Below, piece by piece: positions 58,465-64,000 of a stretch of 64,000 nt of DNA. The translations under genes were made by a program, and so were the position numbers. Source of the DNA: Tetracentron sinense. Taxonomy: Eukaryota; Streptophyta; Magnoliopsida; Trochodendrales; Trochodendraceae. The notes below the pieces were generated by a model. That model was not told the DNA's origin. It ran no database searches and saw only the letters and a program-made list of their open reading frames with translations. Where the stretch lies: the NCBI GenBank assembly GCA_015143295.1, contig CM026551.1, forward strand, positions 15,735,827 through 15,799,826. The letters are read 5' to 3'. Every line of letters begins with the position of its first letter. Within the stretch, counting starts at the first letter, position 1.

Positions 58465-58700
58465 CATAAGAAAGGCGTTGTAAACCAGAGCGAGGCACTG
58501 AAGTCATATAGAATATCCGAAGGCGTTGAAGTCTGAATCAACATCAAAGGCGTTAAAGCTTGAAACAATATCCAAAGGCGTTAGAGCCTGAAACAATATC
58601 CAAAGGCGTTAGAGCCTGAAATGATATCCGAAGGCGTTAGAGCCTGAAATGATATCCGAAGGCGTTAGAGCCTGAAACAATATCCAAAAAGCGTTAGGAC
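58465..58700. repeat. 28-bp tandem repeats
   Basis: Units of AGGCGTTAGAGCCTGAAACA followed by ATATCCAA recur every 28 bp (for example at 58576, 58604 and on), with more diverged units at both edges (GGCGTTGAAGTC, GGCGTTAAAGCT). The array is independent of the 53-bp array next to it. Confidence 0.85.
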
Positions 58701-59299
58701 TTGAATCTGTGCCAATAGCGTGAAAGGCGCAATAGTTTCATCTTTCATTAGTGACATAAGGGTAAAATTGTCATAAATGAGCAGAAAATCCTTTGTATGA
58801 ACTAAAAACATAAGAGCTTAAAATCATTGATCATTAATGACTAGAATCATTTTTATCAGATAAACATGGAATTCTGTTAACCAATTCCCGAAAGGATTTT
58901 AGTATGTGTAATATGCTAGAACGTCCTTTGAGCCACGTGTCATTATTTTATTGAATTATGAACAACGTTCTTAAATTCAAAATTTCACAAATCAAACTTT
59001 TCAATAACCATCATCAACATTTTAGCCCCCTGTCTGTGAAGGCGCTTTTAGGCCTAATCTTACTCTAAAAGCGTCTGAGCAGACAAACCATCATGACAAA
59101 AGGAGTTCATTAAATAATATACTATCATAAATTTGGCGTCTGAAAGAAACGTCTTTTCGGATCCTGCTTAAAATAGTTTTGCCACATTTATAGCCAATAA
59201 GATCATGTAGCCAGCCTGTCAAAGTCATTATGATCGTACCCCTTTTTTTTGAATTTTGAATCAAAACGTGCTCCTTGGAAACCGCATATCATAAATGTT

Positions 59300-59762
59300 T
59301 AATCATTATAAAAGCAAATAATCAGTTCTTTATTGTTTTACTGTTCATCTTCTTCTTCGTGCAAGCATACTTTGAGGTTTTTATCTTTCCTCTGTGCTCG
59401 TGTTTTCATTGATCTTATTGTGGTTTTCAAGGATCTTCAATCTTTATTTGGATTTCCAGGACATCTTCTTAGAATTCTGGTGAGTCTTTGCTTCCTTACT
59501 TTTTTGTTTATCATTTCTATTTGATTGCTCATACTTATGCTTGCTGTTTTTTTTTTATTATATTATTTTTCGTCATTGTAGAAATTTTGATCATCTGTAA
59601 ATTATGTCATTTTATCTACTTTTTATTCTTTTATTGTTGTTATTATATGTATGTTACTGTTTTTTTTTTTTTTGTTTCATCATTCATTTTCATCACCATT
59701 TTTTTTTTAGAATACACTGTAATTTATTTATTTTTATTTCTGCAACTTTTACGCTTTCAGCT
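59300..59762 (+). promoter_or_regulatory. Promoter and 5'UTR intron of the PMD gene
   Basis: A TATA-like TTATAAAAGC lies near 59305. A leader follows with a good donor (TTCTG|GTGAGTC at 59480) and an acceptor after a T-rich tract (CGCTTTCAG ending 59760), two bases before the start codon. This suggests a spliced Pol II gene with its own promoter. Inferred from signals only. Confidence 0.5.
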
Positions 59763-62700
59763 ATGGCATCTTCTTCTCAAAAAAATATTTTAAGTAACGA
59801 ATTTTGGGATTCAGCTATGCATCATTCCTGGGATACCGCTGTTCCTCCAGATGGATGGTCATTGCCCTATGGTGACATCGATGGAACTAAAGGATTTTGT
59901 CCACCTCCTTTTGCTACTACTATGTTCAGAATAGAAAGAAAAGATTTCACGCTTTCTCAGGTTAATTTTAGTTCTCACAGCGGTTGTACCAAGGAGTGGA
60001 CAGCTTGGTGTGATTATATACTCACTCACCCAGAGTATGGGCCAAAACTTCATGCAGCTGAGATTTTTAAAGCTATAGAGCTTTCGAAGGATTTTGAGAT
60101 TAGGAAAGATACAGATAGTTTATCTCAGTTAGTTACTAGGTGGAACAGTCAAACTCACACTTTTATTACTTCATGGGGAGAAATCACCCCTACTTTGGAA
60201 GATGTGATGGCGTTATGGAGATTACCCGTTTTCGGGAATAATGACATACAAGACATTGTTTTGAGTAGAGAAGAGATAAAAGCGTCAAGACTTTTGCATG
60301 CTCTGGTTTGGGAATCGAGAGTAAATCCAGTTTGGGGAGCTTCAAAGGAGTCTCATGCAAGGCGGCCAAATTTCTACGGCTGGGTACGCTATTTCTTCAG
60401 GGAGAAAGGTCCTGTGAACAAAGAGACAGGAGTCAGAGACTATCAATATGGAAAGGAGTACAAGTCTCCTTTAGAGTTGACAGCGTTCATCTGCATGTGG
60501 CTGTCTAGATATGTCTTTGAAGGCGCTCCTACTGACAAAGTTTTGGATAGATTATTTCCATTGGCTTTCCGCCTAGCTGACGGTCAGAGTTTCCCTCTTG
60601 GAATTTATTTTTTGGGAACTTTATACAAGAATTTAGATCAAATCCATAAGTGTCAGGCCTGGTCAGCAGGTTCTTTTCTCATAGAATCATTTGTTCATAC
60701 CGCTTTTCTTCAAATGTGGTTATGGGAACGTTTTCCCGGTTATGCGCCTTCAGCTAGGCAGTTTTCTCCTTTGCAACCTGATGATACCGCTGTTGAAGAT
60801 CTCCCAAGTCCAAGGGCATGGCGGTGGAGTAGTATTGCCAGAAAGAAAGATGCGTTGATCTTTGACTTTATTGACAAGGAGAAATGCTTCTGCTTCAGAC
60901 CTTACATTGAGCTTTCAAGAGGTATTGAAAGATTCTTTTATCATTCTGAGGAGCCTTTATCTTTCATAGGCATGAGTACTGAGGAGAGAGCAGAAGTTTC
61001 TTTGAAGGATCTTCACTGTTTTGCCATTTTGTCCAAGTGTCATTTGGTCGGTTTATACAGCGTTGATGGCGGTAAAACCAACAGTTTCTGCCTTGAATCT
61101 TACAATCCTGATCGGTGTCTGAGGCAGTTTGGGCTTGATCAAGGCGTTCCGGATGGTACAGCTGAATCTTTTTCTCTAAAGAGAACCATGAAGGCTTTCA
61201 TTCTGGAAAGTTGGTCCTTAAACTTAAGGCCATCTGTTGCTGGTTTTTACTTGGCTGGGGAGCATAGGACAGGTAGATGTACGAAGAACTACCAGCTTTT
61301 CTGGAAAGCTTGCATTGCTACCTTCAAAACCTTTGTTCAGGGTCCGCCAATGCTCAGTCAAACTGTTAACCTGGCTATGGACAAAGAGAAATGTCTGAAA
61401 GAGCCCCCTGGTGCAGGCAAGAAAAGGAAAGCGGTAGCTTCTCCTCACAAGAAATCTAAATCGAAACCCGCTGTTGGAGGTTCTTCAGAAATCCGAGAGG
61501 AAAACATTACTCCCCAACCTGTAATTATTACTGCTCCAAAGGCGGCTACTCCAAGAGCGCCTAGAATCAAAAAAATTGCAATAAAAAAGAAGGCACCTCC
61601 TTCTAAGAAACGAAAGAGCCAATCAGTAAGCAAACAATTTTATAATTAAAGCATTTTTCTTATTCATACGCTTTTCAATTTCTCATTTGCATAATTTTTG
61701 TTACTTATATATATTATTTTTTTTTATCTATCACAGGATCCTTCTTCTGATAGCGAAGATAACGAGCCTTTGATTGTGCGCAAGCAGAATCTTCAGACTT
61801 AACATGAGTTAGGAAGAACTGAGGCTTCTGTCACTCAGGAAAAAAGCACAGCACCGCTTTCGGATGTTGGTGCAGGGAGCTCTGGAACTCCAACTACTCC
61901 AGTGGGACTCAGCATCCCTGAAGATAATGTTGCCGATATTCCTTTCCCTCCATCGGCGGAAGCAAGAGTACAAGTTGAGAATTTGGCCAATGTTTGGCCT
62001 GAGAGTGAACCTAGTTCCTCTCCGCTTTCTAAAAAGAAAGATCAATCTGCTAAAGCTTCTGGTGTTCGGAAAACTGCAAATCCTGCCAGAACTATTGACA
62101 TAGCCAGAGCGTTAACATCTCTGAAGAGAATGAGATCGCAAGCTATCAAGGCGAAGTCGCTTCTTCAGCAAAGGACAGCGCAATCTTCATCACCTCTTAT
62201 GATTGACGCTATTGATGATTCTGAGAGCGTAGGTTAGTAGCAGTTTAAAAAGTATTTCATCAATATTCATGCTTATATGCTTATCATTACAATCATTATA
62301 GTGCTCTAACAGTATGTTTTATTTTGAAGGCCCTTCTGAAAGCGTTCAAGCTGAAATACCAGAAAACATTGCTCCTGCAACAGTTGAGGTCTTTTCTGAT
62401 GATCTTCCCAGAGACAAAAACGCTGTTGAGGCTGAAGTGCATAATTTTTTTGATGAAAGAGCTTCTGGAGTTGAAACCTCAGAACAGCTTATGGATGTGG
62501 ACCCTCCTTCAGCCAGTGAGATAGCCTTTTTCTCTTCTGTGGTTCAAAACTCTGAGCAGCAGCCTTCTGAAGATCTTCCTGTAATCATATCAGAAACTTC
62601 TACTCCTCTTGACAACACTTCTTCTGTTGGTAAAAGCGCTCACACACCGATATCTTCAACTGAGAACATCAATGTTCAAACGATTGCTTCTACTGAAAGC

Positions 62701-63510
62701 GTTATCATCGGCTTTCCAGAACAGTTTGTTGAGGAGGAGAATATTAATGCTGAAACTGAAGTTGCTCCAAGAAGTATTCATGAAGATACTTCAGTCATTG
62801 GTTCCAGTATGGAGACCGCTTCTTCAGAATTGTCCGCTTTTGTGGGAATTTTTGTGAGTGAGGATGCTATTACTCCTTCCACTTCAACTGCGCTGACACC
62901 AACTGATTCCTCGGATGAAATTTTAAGGCGTTATCCTGTATCTGAAAGCTCTCTTCCTTTATGGTCAGAAATAGTAAAGCGTTACAAGGATATAACTTCC
63001 TCTTGTTCTTTGAAGAACCCTATCATCAGGGCGGGCTGTATAGAAACAGTGTGCTCTATCATTCGGAACATCAGAGATATCAAGCCTCATCTTACGCCTT
63101 TGAGGATGAAGACCTTTGAGGATTGGGGGCAGGAGCTGAAGGAGTTAGAGGATATTAATGTTAATGTGAAATGGTTAACAGATTTTCTGAGTAGTCTATC
63201 TGTTACATTTTTTCAAGCCAAGAGCTTTGCCAGGCTGAATAGCTCCTACAAAAATAAAGTGGTCAAAGCGGAAGAAATCAAGAAAGCGATATCAAACGAT
63301 CAAGATAATATTCATATGATTCGTCAAGAGATTGCCCGCCATCAAGCCATATTGGAAGAAAAAGAAAAAGGAATAAAAGCTGCTCAAGATAGTCTGTCAG
63401 TTCTACAAGAAGAGATCAAAGCAGATCATGAAGAATATATTCGTTTAAAAGCTTCTGCTGAAAGACTTGTATATCTGAATGAGAGAGGCTTTACTGCTGA
63501 CATTTTGTAA
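59763..63510 (+). CDS. Plant mobile domain (PMD) protein, premature stop
   Basis: Exons 59763-61625, 61737-62232 and 62330-63510 (GT-AG, phases 0 and 1) would encode 1179 residues. Residues ~15-420 form an aminotransferase-like plant mobile domain (SNEFWDSAMHHSWD, WGEITPTLEDVMALWRLPVF, ELTAFICMWLSRYVF). A basic stretch with KKRKAV and KKSKSK follows, then a Ser/Thr/Glu-rich region and a coiled coil near the C-terminus. Despite the old domain name it is not an enzyme family; PMD proteins are linked to transposons and gene silencing. The 22nd codon of exon 2 is TAA (61800-61802); the frame then stays open, so one base change is the likely cause and a 642-residue product would keep the PMD. It lies antisense in the gypsy element, tail to tail with the integrase, 78 bp apart. 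Confidence 0.8.
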
Positions 63511-63587
63511 AAGCTTTTTCTTTATTCTTTTGTAACTCTTGTGAAATTTCATATGAATACAAAAGGAAAATTTTGTTACTTTTCTTA

Positions 63588-64000
63588 TTAAGCATAGTAC
63601 TTTTTTAACCATTTTACATTGATAGGATCATGTAATACTTCACCAGATAGTGTAGACAAAAGACAATAACCGCTGTCATAACTTTGTCTTATCAAAAATG
63701 GCCCTTCCCAATTAGGAGTAAACTTTGCCACTTTTGTACCATTCCTGATATGAATAGCTGTTCGAAGGACCAGGTCACCCTCCTTTAGAATTCTATGTCG
63801 TACTGCTTTGTCATACGCTTTAGCAACTCTTTTTTGATACGCTTTTGTCTTTATAGCTATAGCTTCACGCTTTTCATCCATAACTTCTAGCTGAGCTAAT
63901 CTAGTAGCTTGGAGGCATGCCTCTTCTCCATCAAATACTTCAATTCTTGTAGATGGTATCTTAACTTCCAGAGGTACAACGGCTTCTGTCCCATATACTA
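63588..64000 (-). CDS. Ty3/gypsy integrase C-terminus (partial)
   Basis: Open from the window edge to a TAA at 63588-63590. It reads VYGTEAVVPLEVKIPS, then EGDLVLRTA, NWEGPFLIRQSYDSGYCLL and VKWLKKYY, the typical end of gypsy integrase: the tail of the catalytic core and the GPY/F-like module. The catalytic triad itself lies outside the window. No stop is seen, so this part of pol may be intact. Confidence 0.85.
   Translation of the reverse strand, partial: VYGTEAVVPLEVKIPSTRIEVFDGEEACLQATRLAQLEVMDEKREAIAIKTKAYQKRVAKAYDKAVRHRILKEGDLVLRTAIHIRNGTKVAKFTPNWEGPFLIRQSYDSGYCLLSTLSGEVLHDPINVKWLKKYYA

Larger units (their letters stand above)
57118..64000 (-). mobile_element. Ty3/gypsy element, 3' part, with antisense PMD gene
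   Basis: Read on the minus strand the order is: integrase tail (to 63588), a long segment carrying the PMD gene in the opposite direction, two tandem-repeat arrays, a polypurine tract (57649-57641), then the 3' LTR from 57640. The 5' part is beyond the window. Tat/Ogre-type gypsy elements are known to carry extra ORFs and tandem repeats between pol and the 3' LTR, so I infer that lineage. The outer LTR end is uncertain; a TGCAACC at 57118 is a candidate. Confidence 0.65.

Noticed and set aside
59604-59762. N-terminal hydrophobic extension of the PMD protein
   Set aside because: This stretch is a T-rich intron with a good acceptor at 59760; its phenylalanine/leucine-rich translation is an artefact.

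Overview
The window is nuclear DNA from a flowering plant, most likely a eudicot. It has spliced genes with GT-AG introns, CT-rich leaders, and an AT-rich background crowded with plant transposable elements (Ty1/copia, Ty3/gypsy, LINE, SINE, hAT, Helitron, MULE-like foldbacks). The species cannot be fixed from the sequence. No rRNA, tRNA or CRISPR locus was seen.

Layout. 1-13.5 kb has no convincing host gene. It holds foldback MITEs, a Helitron, microsatellites and a minus-strand LTR whose U3 carries a ~580-bp block in triplicate. 13.5-15.4 kb holds a two-exon bHLH gene with a non-canonical basic region, followed by a SINE and a second poly(A)-tailed insertion, each with a target-site duplication. 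18.8-20.8 kb holds an LRR receptor-like pseudokinase gene with one apparent single-base frameshift. 22.0-46.5 kb (minus strand) is one gene for an alpha-N-terminal protein methyltransferase (NTM1/METTL11 type). Its eight exons total only 831 nt and are spread over 24.5 kb. Introns 2-4 are filled by a young complete copia element, an hAT transposase relic, LINE debris and two solo LTRs. A copia LTR lies about 400 bp upstream of its start codon. 49.0-51.1 kb is LINE and MITE debris.

51.5-56.6 kb is an inverted duplication of an intronless berberine-bridge-enzyme-like FAD oxidase gene. The left copy is open; the right, convergent copy is broken by at least three frameshifts. 57.1-64.0 kb is the 3' part of a minus-strand Ty3/gypsy element that runs off the window: integrase tail, then an antisense three-exon plant mobile domain (PMD) gene, then two tandem-repeat arrays, then a polypurine tract and a 3' LTR.

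Host genes that look functional: bHLH, N-terminal methyltransferase, BBE-like oxidase 1, and possibly the receptor-like pseudokinase if its frameshift is an assembly error. They show no shared pathway. The most unusual structures are the gypsy element with its antisense PMD gene and satellite-like arrays, the BBE inverted repeat, the foldback elements whose termini are themselves hairpins, and the triplicated U3.
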